Assembly: GCA_036835375.1 (NCBI GenBank)
Contig: DAITMB010000056.1
Span: 1 to 31,066 of the forward strand
Direction: 5' to 3'
DNA from: JANQTF01 sp036835375
GTDB lineage: Bacteria > Bacteroidota > Bacteroidia > J057
Length of the DNA: 31,066 bases
This document shows positions 1 to 8,669 of the stretch, one piece after another. The notes under the pieces are model-generated. The model was not told where the DNA came from. It worked only from the letters and a program-made list of their open reading frames with translations, and ran no database searches. A program made the translations under genes and the position numbers. Each line of letters begins with the position of its first letter. The first letter of the stretch is position 1.

Positions 1-145
1 GGGGAGTTGGGAGTTGGGAGTTGGAGAGTTGGAGAGTTGGGAGTTGGAGAGTTGGGAGTTGGGGAGTTGGGAGTTGGAGAGTTGGGAGTTGGGAGTTGGG
101 AGTTGGGAGTTGGGAGTTGGAGAGTTGAGAGTTGAGAGTTGGGAA
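1..145. repeat. Heptameric GGGAGTT tandem repeat tract
   Basis: The tract is built from seven-base units GGGAGTT, interspersed with variants such as GGAGAGTT and GAGAGTT. It begins at or before the window edge and ends in GAGTTGGGAAG. Between 84 and 114 there are five GGG runs, each separated by exactly AGTT, which fits the G3-N4 pattern of an intramolecular G-quadruplex on the plus strand. It lies just beyond the stop of the minus-strand gene at 166-585. A second tract of the same family lies at 6230-6303. It is visible directly; its function is unknown. Confidence 0.95.
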
Positions 146-165
146 GCCTGCGGAACGCGACGCGG

Positions 166-585
166 TCAAAAACGAAGCAATTTCCAACGTACGTAAATAT
201 TGCCCGTTCCGGCTTGTGGGATGGCTGGCATTTCGCCGGCGCGAATCCATAAAGGAATTTTCATCTGGGACTCGAGGGAGGTCTCGACCCGGCATAGGTA
301 GGAATGACCAGAGGGATTGGATTTGGCAAATTCAGGAAGCCAAGCTTTACTGAGGACGAGGGTTTGTTGAGTCGCGTGCTGTGACAAAGAGCTTTGAAGG
401 GGGATTGGCGCATCCCACGTGATGCGGTGCTGAGAGCTTGAAGCCTTCGGCGGAGCTACCTCCTTGTTCCCATTTGCAAAATCTTGAGCACAAAGCGAAG
501 GAGCAGCAAAACATCCGCACACAAAAACTCCCATCCAAGCCAAAGCACGAAGACGATGGGGGAGGATGGGAGGTATTTTTTTCAT
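166..585 (-). CDS. Small secreted protein of unknown function
   Basis: This encodes 139 residues. The N-terminus is basic (MKKIPPILPHRLRA), followed by a hydrophobic stretch and a likely signal-peptidase site near APSLCAQ-DF around residue 34, so export from the cytoplasm is expected. I recognise no family in the mature part, which has several Trp and Pro residues and ends in WKLLRF. The gene lies 42 bp downstream of the DUF2911 gene on the same strand and may be co-transcribed with it. Its 3' end abuts the heptameric repeat tract. The reading of a real gene rests on the signal peptide and position; a chance ORF is possible. Confidence 0.55.
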   Translation of the reverse strand: MKKIPPILPHRLRALAWMGVFVCGCFAAPSLCAQDFANGNKEVAPPKASSSQHRITWDAPIPLQSSLSQHATQQTLVLSKAWLPEFAKSNPSGHSYLCRVETSLESQMKIPLWIRAGEMPAIPQAGTGNIYVRWKLLRF

Positions 586-627
586 ATTGGACTCTGTTAC
601 GAATCCTAATAGAAAGAAGTTGGAAGA

Positions 628-1476
628 TTAGCTTCCGAATTCCTTGATCAAGCCATCGTTGATTTTTACATAATCCTCATTACCAGCCTCTTTAGCCATT
701 TCTTTTGCGCGACGAGCGACAGTAGTAGCTTCTTTTTTGTTGCCCATCTTGCCCAAGATGCGTGCCTTGTTGGTCATGATCCAGTAGCGGTCGCCACCCT
801 TTTCGAGTGCGAGATCAATCCAAACCAAGGCTTGATCAATGTCGCGATCGGTCTGGTAATAGTACATGGCAGCTTGGTAGTAATCGTTGGCTCCGGGACC
901 TGCCATGACGCGCTCAATGGAGGCCATGACCTTCGCATCGTCCAGTACTTCTAAGTTGATGGGGACCATTGTCTTGTCCCAAATGAGGTAAATCGTGGCG
1001 CTGTTCGCCGTCAGATTGTCCATATTGATGACGAAAGACTCCGCCGAGAAAGGCATAGACTGCGGCGTGACTTTGAAGCGAAGTGCTTCATTTTCAGCTT
1101 TGTATGAACCTACATTTCCACCAAGGCTCAAGTCATTGTAGAGCATGACGGTCCAGGATGACTCTCCCGGGATGGTATAAAGGGCATAGGATCCAGCCGT
1201 AACGGAATTTCCTTCCAGCTTTACATCGCTGGAAAAGGTAACCTTGGTGGCACCATTTGCGCCAGTACGCCAGATCGCATCAAATGGAACGAGGTCTCCA
1301 AAAATGGTACGACCTTTGACGCTTGGACGCGAATACTCAAATTCTACTTTGGTCAATCCCACCATTTGGGTGAGCGTGGCGGCTGGACTGGGGGAAGGAG
1401 TAGAGATCTGGGAGAATGCCGGCACGGTGCTGAGCAACATACCGAGCAGGAGGAGGGAGGCGAAAGTTTGTTTCAT
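628..1476 (-). CDS. DUF2911 domain secreted protein with C-terminal TPR-like region
   Basis: The gene encodes 282 residues starting at MKQTFASLLLLGM. An in-frame start nine codons upstream would put charged residues before the signal peptide, so the ATG at 1474-1476 is preferred. The signal peptide ends near AFSQ. Residues of about 25-185 match the DUF2911 pattern common in Bacteroidota: SPAATLTQMVG near the start, VEFEYSRPSVKGRTIFG, WRTGANGATKVTFS, AGSYALYTIPGE and the IYLIWDKTMVPI strand. The last 90 residues are helical and resemble one or two TPR units (YYQAAMYYYQTDRDIDQAL; IMTNKARILGKMG). The protein is probably periplasmic. The biochemical role of DUF2911 is not known. Confidence 0.85.
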   Translation of the reverse strand: MKQTFASLLLLGMLLSTVPAFSQISTPSPSPAATLTQMVGLTKVEFEYSRPSVKGRTIFGDLVPFDAIWRTGANGATKVTFSSDVKLEGNSVTAGSYALYTIPGESSWTVMLYNDLSLGGNVGSYKAENEALRFKVTPQSMPFSAESFVINMDNLTANSATIYLIWDKTMVPINLEVLDDAKVMASIERVMAGPGANDYYQAAMYYYQTDRDIDQALVWIDLALEKGGDRYWIMTNKARILGKMGNKKEATTVARRAKEMAKEAGNEDYVKINDGLIKEFGS

Positions 1477-1995
1477 TGATTCAAAAATAAGGTAACAGTG
1501 CAATTTGCTGCCCGAAATCTACCTAAACCAACCATGCAAATCAAACGCTCGGCTCCCAAGTGTTGAAGTCCATCACATCACAAGCTTTGGGGTCAAGGTC
1601 GCTTCTAAATTTGATTTTCGGTGCAAAAGTCGTCCTCAAACGTTTAATTGGTTGGAATGTCGCAAGAAAAGTGTCTATTTATTGAAATGCTCGTGGGATG
1701 ATTTGGCAAGTTTTTTTACGATCCCTCGCTGGCTTGACGAACCCTCAGATAGATCAAGTCGAAGTCCGCAGGATGTCAGTTTTTGTTGTAGAAACGTTTC
1801 TTACGGACTTTTACAATTTTCAAAACCAAGTTGGATTCACTTTTTCTATCATCTTCCTCCCACAAGAACACGGGTTTGCAAGTGGTAGTTGTTTCCTCCT
1901 GTTCTGTTTTTTAGCTTCTTGTATTTTTCTGTAGCTTTCTTGATGTCTTTCAGCCCGTGTTGCACAAGTGCGGATCCCTTTTAGATTTTGGTCAC
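1477..1995. other. Divergent intergenic region, no gene seen
   Basis: These 519 bases separate the divergent DUF2911 gene and the first TPR kinase and should hold both promoters. The open frames here (for example 1505-1888 plus) show no signal peptide, domain or recognisable composition. I saw no convincing hairpin or repeat. Confidence 0.6.
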
Positions 1996-4026
1996 ATGCT
2001 TCGAAACTACGCTATTACTTCTATCCTGATCTCCGCAGCACTCATGCTGCCATCACTCGCCCGCGCTCATCCGGTGGACAGCCTTCGAACCATCGTGGAA
2101 GAGTATCAGCGACAGGAAAACCATGTCGCTGCTGCTGCGACCTACTTGGCGATTGGGGAAGAATACTTTAGTCAATTTGAGCACGAAAGCGCCCTGCAAT
2201 ATCTTCAGGCGGGCTTGGAATCTGCCGAAAAAGCAAAAAATGCTGAGCTACAATTTCGAATCCTGAACCTCACGGGAAGAAATTATTTCTGGATGGATGA
2301 ATTCAGCCGCGCCATTGGGTATCACTGGAAAGCTGAGGAGCTAAGTTCAAAATTGGGTGGCAATGACCAGACCAAATATATTTCTGCCAATCTGGCCAAC
2401 ATTGGCGAAAACTACAAAATGCTCGGCAACATGCCCTTGGCATTGGACTACCTTCTTCGAGCCAAAGACCATTATTTGCGCGACAAGGACACCCTCGGGA
2501 TTGCCGCCACATTCGATAAAATTGGGCAGATCTATTGGGAAATGGAGCAATATGACAAAGCGCTTCATAACCTCCGAAGTGCCTTATTTCTCTATCATGG
2601 TGCCGATCAAAAGATCTACAAATATCAGATCCAGGCTTCCGTCGCGCAACTCTACAAAGACATGGACGAGCTGGAGCGGGCCATGGACGAAGCTGAGGTT
2701 TCTCTTCAAATGGCGGAATCTCAGGGGTATCAATATGGGATTGCCTTATCCACGGGCTTAATTGGTTCGATCTATCATGCGCAAGAGCTTCACGATCGGG
2801 CCATTCCCTTGCTAAAAGAGGCCGTAGAACAATTTAACATTGCCGGGACACGATTGGAAGCAGGCGAATATGCCATTGTGCAGGCCTATGCCACCCTCGC
2901 CGTGGGACAAAAGGCCGAAGCACTTGATCTGATGGAGACGGCTTTCGCGATTTCGGAAGAAGTGCGTTCGGAAGAGCTGAAGGTCGATGCGTGTCGTGGA
3001 CTCGCCTTGGTCTATCAGGAACTGGGCCAAATCAATCAAGCCCTGTCCTATCTCAGTCAATATGTCTCACACAAAGACTCGCTGCAAAAATGGGCGAAGT
3101 TGCGCCAGGCTAGCTACTTGCAGACCGATTATGAGCTGCGAAAAAGGGAGTCACAGAACAAGTGGTTTGAGTCAGAAACCAGAATCACCAAAGCTCGTCT
3201 CTGGCTGATCATCATTCTGGGTAGTCTCTTGATGCTCTTTGTGGTGGTGTGGCTCACTTACCTCCGCTACCTCCACCAAGCCAAGACCAGTAGGCTCCTG
3301 TTAGAGAAAAACGAGGAAATTCAGCATCAAAATGAGGCACTTTCAACGTCGTATGCGGAACTGAGGCGCCTTTCTGATCTGGCTGCGATTGACCTGCGCG
3401 AACCTGTGGAGGGAATTCGGGGAGAACTGGAGCAATTGTATGCAGGTTCCAAGGACGAGGGGCGATCAAACGCATACAAGCGAATCGGGGATCATCTTAA
3501 AAAACTGGATGCGCTCTTAGCGGGCATTCTGGCCTTTTCGGGCGTGAGAAACGATCCCGAGCAGTGGGAATCCATTGCGCTGAGTGATGTCGTGAAAGAA
3601 GCGATTCGCTCGCTGCCAGAACAAGAGCGTAACAAAGCCACCCGCGTGCAGATGCACCAGCTGCCCAACATCAGGGGGGACAAACGGCAATTGGTGCAAC
3701 TCTTTCAGCACCTACTGAGCAATGCCATTCGCTTTCGAGGCAAAGAAGATCCCGAGGTGACCATCAGCAGCATCGAAAGTGGAAATCGCTACTTGATATC
3801 GGTGAAAGATAATGGAATCGGGATACCCGATCAGCTACAATCCCAGATTTTCGATCTGTTTTTTCAAGGATCGGGGATAGAAGATGGCCTGGGGTCTGGG
3901 GTAGGCTTGGCCGTGTCCCGTCGAATTGTGCAGCAACACGGTGGTAAAATTTGGGTGAGCTCTTCTGAAGGAGAAGGAAGTACTTTTTATTTTACCTTGC
4001 CCGGTCAGCTTGTCGATTCATTTTGA
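1996..4026 (+). CDS. TPR-sensor histidine kinase homologue lacking the phospho-acceptor histidine
   Basis: This encodes 676 residues from the ATG at 1996, chosen because it puts the signal peptide (MLRNYAITSILISAALMLPS) at the N-terminus; a start at 1957 is possible. The predicted order is signal peptide, a TPR array over residues of about 35-370 outside the membrane, one membrane span at about 401-423, a short coiled coil, a HisKA-like helix and a HATPase_c domain. The ATPase part looks intact: N box with Asn576 (LLSNAIRF), G1 DNGIGIP and G2 GSGVGLAVSRRIV. The HisKA motif reads LAAIDLREPVEG, where the next gene has VASHDLREPLRN. The phosphorylatable His is therefore Ile465 (codon ATT, 3388-3390). 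It is probably a pseudo-histidine kinase acting with the kinase 59 bp downstream. Confidence 0.85.
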   Translation: MLRNYAITSILISAALMLPSLARAHPVDSLRTIVEEYQRQENHVAAAATYLAIGEEYFSQFEHESALQYLQAGLESAEKAKNAELQFRILNLTGRNYFWMDEFSRAIGYHWKAEELSSKLGGNDQTKYISANLANIGENYKMLGNMPLALDYLLRAKDHYLRDKDTLGIAATFDKIGQIYWEMEQYDKALHNLRSALFLYHGADQKIYKYQIQASVAQLYKDMDELERAMDEAEVSLQMAESQGYQYGIALSTGLIGSIYHAQELHDRAIPLLKEAVEQFNIAGTRLEAGEYAIVQAYATLAVGQKAEALDLMETAFAISEEVRSEELKVDACRGLALVYQELGQINQALSYLSQYVSHKDSLQKWAKLRQASYLQTDYELRKRESQNKWFESETRITKARLWLIIILGSLLMLFVVVWLTYLRYLHQAKTSRLLLEKNEEIQHQNEALSTSYAELRRLSDLAAIDLREPVEGIRGELEQLYAGSKDEGRSNAYKRIGDHLKKLDALLAGILAFSGVRNDPEQWESIALSDVVKEAIRSLPEQERNKATRVQMHQLPNIRGDKRQLVQLFQHLLSNAIRFRGKEDPEVTISSIESGNRYLISVKDNGIGIPDQLQSQIFDLFFQGSGIEDGLGSGVGLAVSRRIVQQHGGKIWVSSSEGEGSTFYFTLPGQLVDSF

Positions 4027-4085
4027 TGAATCGATAACCAACTCGTATCTTTCGATCTCTGACAGGAAATTTTCTCTCATCACAC

Positions 4086-6227
4086 ATGTCCGATCCGCTG
4101 CCCAATCGTCTCCTTTGCGTGCTCCTTGTCCTGCTGGGATGGTGTTTCTGGCCTGATACCGCCATCGCCCAGCCTGTGATTGACAGTCTCCGCAAGGCAG
4201 TGTACCTTCAACTAGAAGAAGGAAAAGAGGCCGACCTTCCGGAGACGTATTTTCAACTTGGAAGGGCTTACTTGGAATTTGACGAGCTCGATTCCGCCTA
4301 TTGGGCTTTTTCGAGCAGCAGCGAATACGCTTTTTTGTCTAATAACCCCAGGCGGCAATACGAAGCCCTTGTATCATCGGGTCAAATCAGACTCACCAAG
4401 GGAGATTACCTCACAGCGCTCGATCAGTTACTTAGGGCACAGCGCTTGTTGGGGACCTTGACAATCAAACCCGCGCAAGAAGCGCAACTGATGATCAGTC
4501 TCGGCAATGCCTACATGCTTAGCAACAATTATCAGTTGGCAATGGATTGCCAGATGCGTTCCATCAAATTAGCCGAAAGCATCAACGATACCTCCCACCT
4601 CGCCTTCTCACTTTTATCACTGGGGTCATTGTATTGGGAGATTGGGCAATATCAGCAGTCCATGGAGACGTATCAGCGAGCCTATCGGGTAGGTAGGCAA
4701 GTGCATGTTTCTCATTTCACCTATTTATCCTCGCTGTCAATCGCCTTTTTTTCACTGGGTGAATTGGATTCGGCATTGTTCTACATTCGCAAGGCGCGCA
4801 GCGACGCGCGGGAAGATCAGTCGATCTACGGAGAAGCTTATTCTCTTGGGTTGACCGGCAATATTCTCATGGAAAAAGGGAGGATTCAGGAAGCCATTGA
4901 TTCCTTGAAAGCTTCCATCGAAATCTGTCGTGCAAATGGGTTCAACCGCGATGCCATTTCTTTCCTCAACGACCTTGGTAAAGCCTACGGCATGGCCCAG
5001 GAATATGAATTGGCCATACGGACCATGGATGAAGCAGGGGCGCTCACTTCGCGGGAAGGAATGGCAGGGTTGCTCGCCAGCAACTATCGAATTCGATCGG
5101 AGATCTATGCACTACAGGGTGATTCTGCCAGGGCATTTGTCTTCCTGCGGCAACATTACGCCTTAAAAGACTCCATAGTCAATCAGGAGGTTCTGCGAAA
5201 CATGTCGAGGCTGGAGAATGATTATGAAATCACCAAACGGGAGTACACCATCATGGAGCAAAAAGAGGAATTAGAAGCCTCCAAACGGATGTTGTATGTC
5301 TATGGATTCGGTTCTGGGATCGTATTTTTGCTGGTCATTCTCTACATGGCTTACGTGCGAAACAAAACTCTCCGGGAAATCAATCAGCTCCTGGAGGATA
5401 AAAATGCGGAAATTCGTCGCCAGAATGACCGATTGGGCAGTTCCAATGAAGATTTACGTCAATTTGCTCACGTCGCTTCTCACGACCTTCGCGAGCCATT
5501 GCGCAACATTAGTAGCTTCTCGACCCTGCTGGCTCGTCGCTACAAAAATCAGCTCGACAAAGAAGCAGAGGAATACCTCACATTCATCACTGAAGGTGCC
5601 AAGCGAATGGACCGCTTGTTGAATGATTTGCTGACTTATTCTGTCATCGGAGTCTTTGATTATGAATATAGCCAGGTCGAGATTGGAAAAGTGGTGGGAA
5701 ACATCCTGCGGCGCTTTCAGCAGGACAAGACCCTTCAGGGTGCGAGGATCAGCATTCCTAACCTGCCGACCATTCGGGCCAATGCCCAGCAGATGGACCA
5801 GCTTTTCACTCAGCTCATCGACAACGCCATCAAGTTTCGCTCCGAGGAGAAACCCATGATCGAGATCCGGGCAGAAGCCACGGACAACGGATACATTTTC
5901 TCGGTCAAAGACAATGGCATCGGGATGGAAGAGGCTTATAAAGAGAAGATTTTTGCCCTTTTCCTGCGCCTGCACAATCAGCAAAGCGCCTACCAAGGAT
6001 CTGGGATCGGCCTTTCGATTGTGAAAAAGATCGTGGAGCAGCACGAAGGCCGTATCTGGATCGAGTCGGAATTGGGTGTTGGCACAACGGTCTTTTTCTT
6101 TTTGCCCACCAATCCGCCCGTAGATCCCACACCTGTCCACATTCGGGATCGCTGGCAGTGGCTACAGGAGGCCAGTGGCACCACCGAATCCAGAGAAGAC
6201 CTTCAACGCGAAGGGCTGGGGGGATAG
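4086..6227 (+). CDS. TPR-sensor histidine kinase
   Basis: This encodes 713 residues with the same layout as the preceding gene: signal peptide ending near AIAQ, TPR array at about 40-370, membrane span at about 402-424, coiled coil, HisKA and HATPase_c. His466 in VASHDLREPLRN is the expected phosphorylation site (CAC at 5481-5483). Asn580 (LIDNAIKF), DNGIGM and GSGIGLSIVKKIV form the ATP site. About 35 residues extend past the ATPase domain, rich in Pro, Arg and Glu. The pair is a tandem duplication or an old paralogous pair, probably one transcript. No response regulator is adjacent, so the partner is probably encoded elsewhere. The signal sensed by the TPR region is unknown. Confidence 0.9.
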   Translation: MSDPLPNRLLCVLLVLLGWCFWPDTAIAQPVIDSLRKAVYLQLEEGKEADLPETYFQLGRAYLEFDELDSAYWAFSSSSEYAFLSNNPRRQYEALVSSGQIRLTKGDYLTALDQLLRAQRLLGTLTIKPAQEAQLMISLGNAYMLSNNYQLAMDCQMRSIKLAESINDTSHLAFSLLSLGSLYWEIGQYQQSMETYQRAYRVGRQVHVSHFTYLSSLSIAFFSLGELDSALFYIRKARSDAREDQSIYGEAYSLGLTGNILMEKGRIQEAIDSLKASIEICRANGFNRDAISFLNDLGKAYGMAQEYELAIRTMDEAGALTSREGMAGLLASNYRIRSEIYALQGDSARAFVFLRQHYALKDSIVNQEVLRNMSRLENDYEITKREYTIMEQKEELEASKRMLYVYGFGSGIVFLLVILYMAYVRNKTLREINQLLEDKNAEIRRQNDRLGSSNEDLRQFAHVASHDLREPLRNISSFSTLLARRYKNQLDKEAEEYLTFITEGAKRMDRLLNDLLTYSVIGVFDYEYSQVEIGKVVGNILRRFQQDKTLQGARISIPNLPTIRANAQQMDQLFTQLIDNAIKFRSEEKPMIEIRAEATDNGYIFSVKDNGIGMEEAYKEKIFALFLRLHNQQSAYQGSGIGLSIVKKIVEQHEGRIWIESELGVGTTVFFFLPTNPPVDPTPVHIRDRWQWLQEASGTTESREDLQREGLGG

Positions 6228-6229
6228 GC

Positions 6230-6303
6230 GTTGGGAGAGTTGGGGAGAGTTGAGAGTTGGGAGTTGAGTGTTGGGAGAGTTGGGAGTTGGGAGTTGGGAA
6301 GGG
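6230..6303. repeat. Second heptameric GGGAGTT repeat tract
   Basis: This short tract of GAGTTGGGAGTTGG-type units lies in the gap between the convergent ends of the TPR kinase (plus) and the DUF1080 lipoprotein (minus). It is more degenerate than the tract at 1-145, has the same G-rich strand orientation, and also ends in GAGTTGGGAAG. Confidence 0.9.
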
Positions 6304-6394
6304 AAGCGTTAATGCCTACATTTTCGAGCTGCAATGTTTTGATAGCGGAAAAATATAGTTGCGAGGATAAGGAATTGCCTCTTTCTATGCTTGA

Positions 6395-7267
6395 TTAGAA
6401 AAAGATCTCATACGCTTCTGGCATGGATGCCAATTCCCTGACGTGGATGTCTTTATAAAAGATCTCAGCAGCTTCACTTTGCAGTTGAATTTTCCCTTTG
6501 TCGAGTGGAAAAGGCTTGCCATCTTCTACAAAACGGGAGTTTTGCAATACCATCACTACTTCGCCATTGACAATGTGGAGGCTTTTTCCTTCAAAACAGA
6601 TCAGCTCCAGTGTGTTCCATTCCCCCGGGGGCTTTTCATAATTAGCACTACGCAAGGCCAACCCCGTGATCTCTTCCCCTTTGCCCATCGAAATAAAATC
6701 CTGACTGACATCAGCGATCGGATTCATGATATACTCCGGAATATAGGCTCTGATATCGATAGCAGAATTAGCCTGGCTCCAGTAGTCGCCCATGTGGCCT
6801 TCCATGATCTGAAATTCCTGGGAAAGCATCCAACTGCGCCAATATTCTGCGCCCATCGGTCCTACCGAATGGTATAGGATGCCAGAATCTTTCAGTAGGT
6901 TTTTTCTTGGCGTCCACTTGAGATCCCCCCATTTCACCTGAAGCCGCAAGTGGTAGTTAGCATATTCTTTTTTGCTGATCACACATCCATAAATCTCACC
7001 GCTCACGTGAAGCACAGGCTCACCATCATCTTCCCCCATCGTGAAAACATCATAGCCTTGTGGATTCAATCCGATAGGCTCAATGGGATTTCCCTGTTCA
7101 TCCCTTGGCTGTTCTCCGTTGTAGCCGAGTTGGTGCCTGTAGCTCAGATATTGGTCCCATTGCGACAAGTCCCGATCGAGAAGAGGCGTCCATTCTGCTT
7201 CGATTGTCTTCTGACAAGAAGTCAACACCAAAACGAGGAGCAATGCGATAGCGCAGGTTGATTTCAT
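6395..7267 (-). CDS. DUF1080 (3-keto-disaccharide hydrolase-like) lipoprotein
   Basis: This encodes 290 residues. The N-terminus MKSTCAIALLLVLVLTSC is a lipoprotein signal with lipobox LTSC and Cys18 as the lipidation site. The rest fits the DUF1080 concanavalin-like fold: FTPLLD-type opening (WTPLLDRDLSQWDQY), a DSGILYHSVGP strand, SQEFQIMEGHMGDYWSQ, WNTLELICFEGKSLHIVNGEVV, and the closing strands GKIQLQSEAAEIFYKDIHVRE. Members are usually exported proteins, some acting on 3-keto-glycosides or binding carbohydrate. The substrate cannot be read from the sequence. It lies downstream of the HD-domain gene on the same strand, but the 136-bp gap with hairpins suggests separate control. Confidence 0.85.
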   Translation of the reverse strand: MKSTCAIALLLVLVLTSCQKTIEAEWTPLLDRDLSQWDQYLSYRHQLGYNGEQPRDEQGNPIEPIGLNPQGYDVFTMGEDDGEPVLHVSGEIYGCVISKKEYANYHLRLQVKWGDLKWTPRKNLLKDSGILYHSVGPMGAEYWRSWMLSQEFQIMEGHMGDYWSQANSAIDIRAYIPEYIMNPIADVSQDFISMGKGEEITGLALRSANYEKPPGEWNTLELICFEGKSLHIVNGEVVMVLQNSRFVEDGKPFPLDKGKIQLQSEAAEIFYKDIHVRELASMPEAYEIFF

Positions 7268-7307
7268 GGCGCTGAAGATAGCGAAACAGTCGGAAAAATA
7301 ATTGGTA

Positions 7308-7384
7308 GTCCTCGCGGGTTTTGTTGATCCCGCGACGTAGGAGAGGATGTCCTCGCGGGTTAGGAAAGCCCCCGAGGCTTTTTA
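7308..7384. repeat. Paired GC-rich inverted repeats with a 13-base direct repeat
   Basis: The motif GTCCTCGCGGGTT occurs at 7308-7320 and, one base shorter of context aside, again at 7349-7361. The first copy forms a 7-bp stem, TCGCGGG (7312-7318) with CCCGCGA (7329-7335). The second forms a 9-position stem with one mismatch, CCTCGCGGG (7351-7359) with CCCCCGAGG (7369-7377), followed by CTTTTTA. Read on the plus strand the second looks like a terminator, yet both flanking genes are on the minus strand, so its role is unclear. Confidence 0.6.
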
Positions 7385-7403
7385 CGTGGTAGTCAATAAC
7401 GAC

Positions 7404-8669
7404 CTACTTATTCATGACTTCTTCTGGTCCGCAGATGAAATACTTCACGACGGGTTCTGATAGGGAGTGGATATTCTGTATGTCGGATGCATCGGCTAGG
7501 TCTTTGACTTGCCCGGATTTGAACCAAATCATGATGGGATCTTGGCTGTGCTCAAGATAGGCTTGATTGGACACACGGCCGGAAAAGATGAAGTAGCTTG
7601 CTTCATGAGGGCTTATGCCGTGTTTTTCGGCGTAGGCTTCTTGCAGGTGACGCAAATCGGTAGGGGGGAGGGGGCGCTCAGCAATTTTCATCTTGAACAA
7701 GCGGCGACTGAGCAGCCGTTGGCACAGCTCCGAAAGGACCTTGTCTTCGTGTAGCTGCCAACGCTTGATGGCATATTCGATGGTGACGTCGTCAAGTTGG
7801 ATAAATTGTGCGAGCACTTCGTCGCTGAGGTCTTTTCCGGTAGGGTGATGATGGAAAAAGTAGCCGAGATGAGGATCCAATTCTATTTCTTTTCCTTTTT
7901 CGAACAGCTCTCGGGCGCGCCGCAAGATGTTGACCAGCATTTGCTCGCCGACCACGGCAGCCCGGTGTAGGTACACCTGCCAATACATGAGTCGACGAGC
8001 CACGATGAATTTTTCGATCGAATAAATGCCTTTGTCTTCCACGACGAGCTTGCCATTCATCACATTGAGGACCTTGGTGATGCGGTCGATGCCGACTACG
8101 CCTTCCGCCACCCCTGTGAAAAAGCTGTCACGGATGAGGTAATCGAGCCGATCCATGTCGAGTTGTCCCGAAACGAGTTGATGCAGGAAGGGACGTTCGT
8201 ATTCGCCAGTGAAAATATCGATGGCGAGGTTGAGCTTTCCCTCCATTCGCTTATTGAGCGATTGCATGAGCGCAAGGCTCATTTGCTCGTGGTGAAGACC
8301 CTGGATGATGACACTTTCCAGTGCGTGTGAAAAGGGGCCGTGGCCAATGTCGTGGAGCAAAATGGCAATCAGCGTAGCCTTGTATTCTTCTTTGGAAATC
8401 TTGACCTTCTTGCGCTTGAGCACTTCGAGGGCTTGCCGCATGAGGTGCATGGCGCCAAGGGCGTGGTTGAAGCGAGTGTGCATGGCGCCAGGGTACACCA
8501 AGGCGCTGAGTCCCAATTGCTTGATGCGCCGAAGACGCTGAAATTCCGGCGTGTCGATGAGAGACAACATCGCCCCCCGAGGCACTTCAATGAAGCCGTG
8601 AACGGGGTCGTTGATAATCTTTGACAGCTTGAGACTAGGTTTGGGGCTGGAGTTGGTGCTAGATTTCAC
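7404..8669 (-). CDS. HD-domain phosphohydrolase (dNTPase/SAMHD1-like family)
   Basis: This encodes 421 residues. The opening KIINDPVHGFIEVP and the block TPEFQRLRRIKQLGLSALVYPG are typical of the bacterial HD superfamily that includes dNTP triphosphohydrolases and YwfO-like proteins. Likely metal ligands are His69 (TRFNHALG), His106-Asp107 (LLHDIGHGPFSH) and Asp173 (QLDMDRLDYLIRD), which correspond to the H...HD...D set. The length is normal for this family and the HD core is complete. The expected activity is phosphate-ester or dNTP hydrolysis in the cytoplasm; the exact substrate is not determined by these motifs. No signal peptide is present. Confidence 0.88.
   Translation of the reverse strand: MKSSTNSSPKPSLKLSKIINDPVHGFIEVPRGAMLSLIDTPEFQRLRRIKQLGLSALVYPGAMHTRFNHALGAMHLMRQALEVLKRKKVKISKEEYKATLIAILLHDIGHGPFSHALESVIIQGLHHEQMSLALMQSLNKRMEGKLNLAIDIFTGEYERPFLHQLVSGQLDMDRLDYLIRDSFFTGVAEGVVGIDRITKVLNVMNGKLVVEDKGIYSIEKFIVARRLMYWQVYLHRAAVVGEQMLVNILRRARELFEKGKEIELDPHLGYFFHHHPTGKDLSDEVLAQFIQLDDVTIEYAIKRWQLHEDKVLSELCQRLLSRRLFKMKIAERPLPPTDLRHLQEAYAEKHGISPHEASYFIFSGRVSNQAYLEHSQDPIMIWFKSGQVKDLADASDIQNIHSLSEPVVKYFICGPEEVMNK

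Noticed and set aside
14..353. Open frames across the heptameric repeat (WELESWELG-like peptides)
   Set aside because: These are translations of the seven-base repeat and its flank; there is no start context, signal or domain.
1505..1888. Open frame of 127 codons on the plus strand
   Set aside because: Composition is unlike neighbouring proteins, with no domain or signal peptide; it overlaps a frame of similar quality at 1698.
5454..6140. Long minus-strand frame opposite the second kinase
   Set aside because: It is a shadow of the HisKA/HATPase coding sequence, which has clear family motifs on the plus strand.
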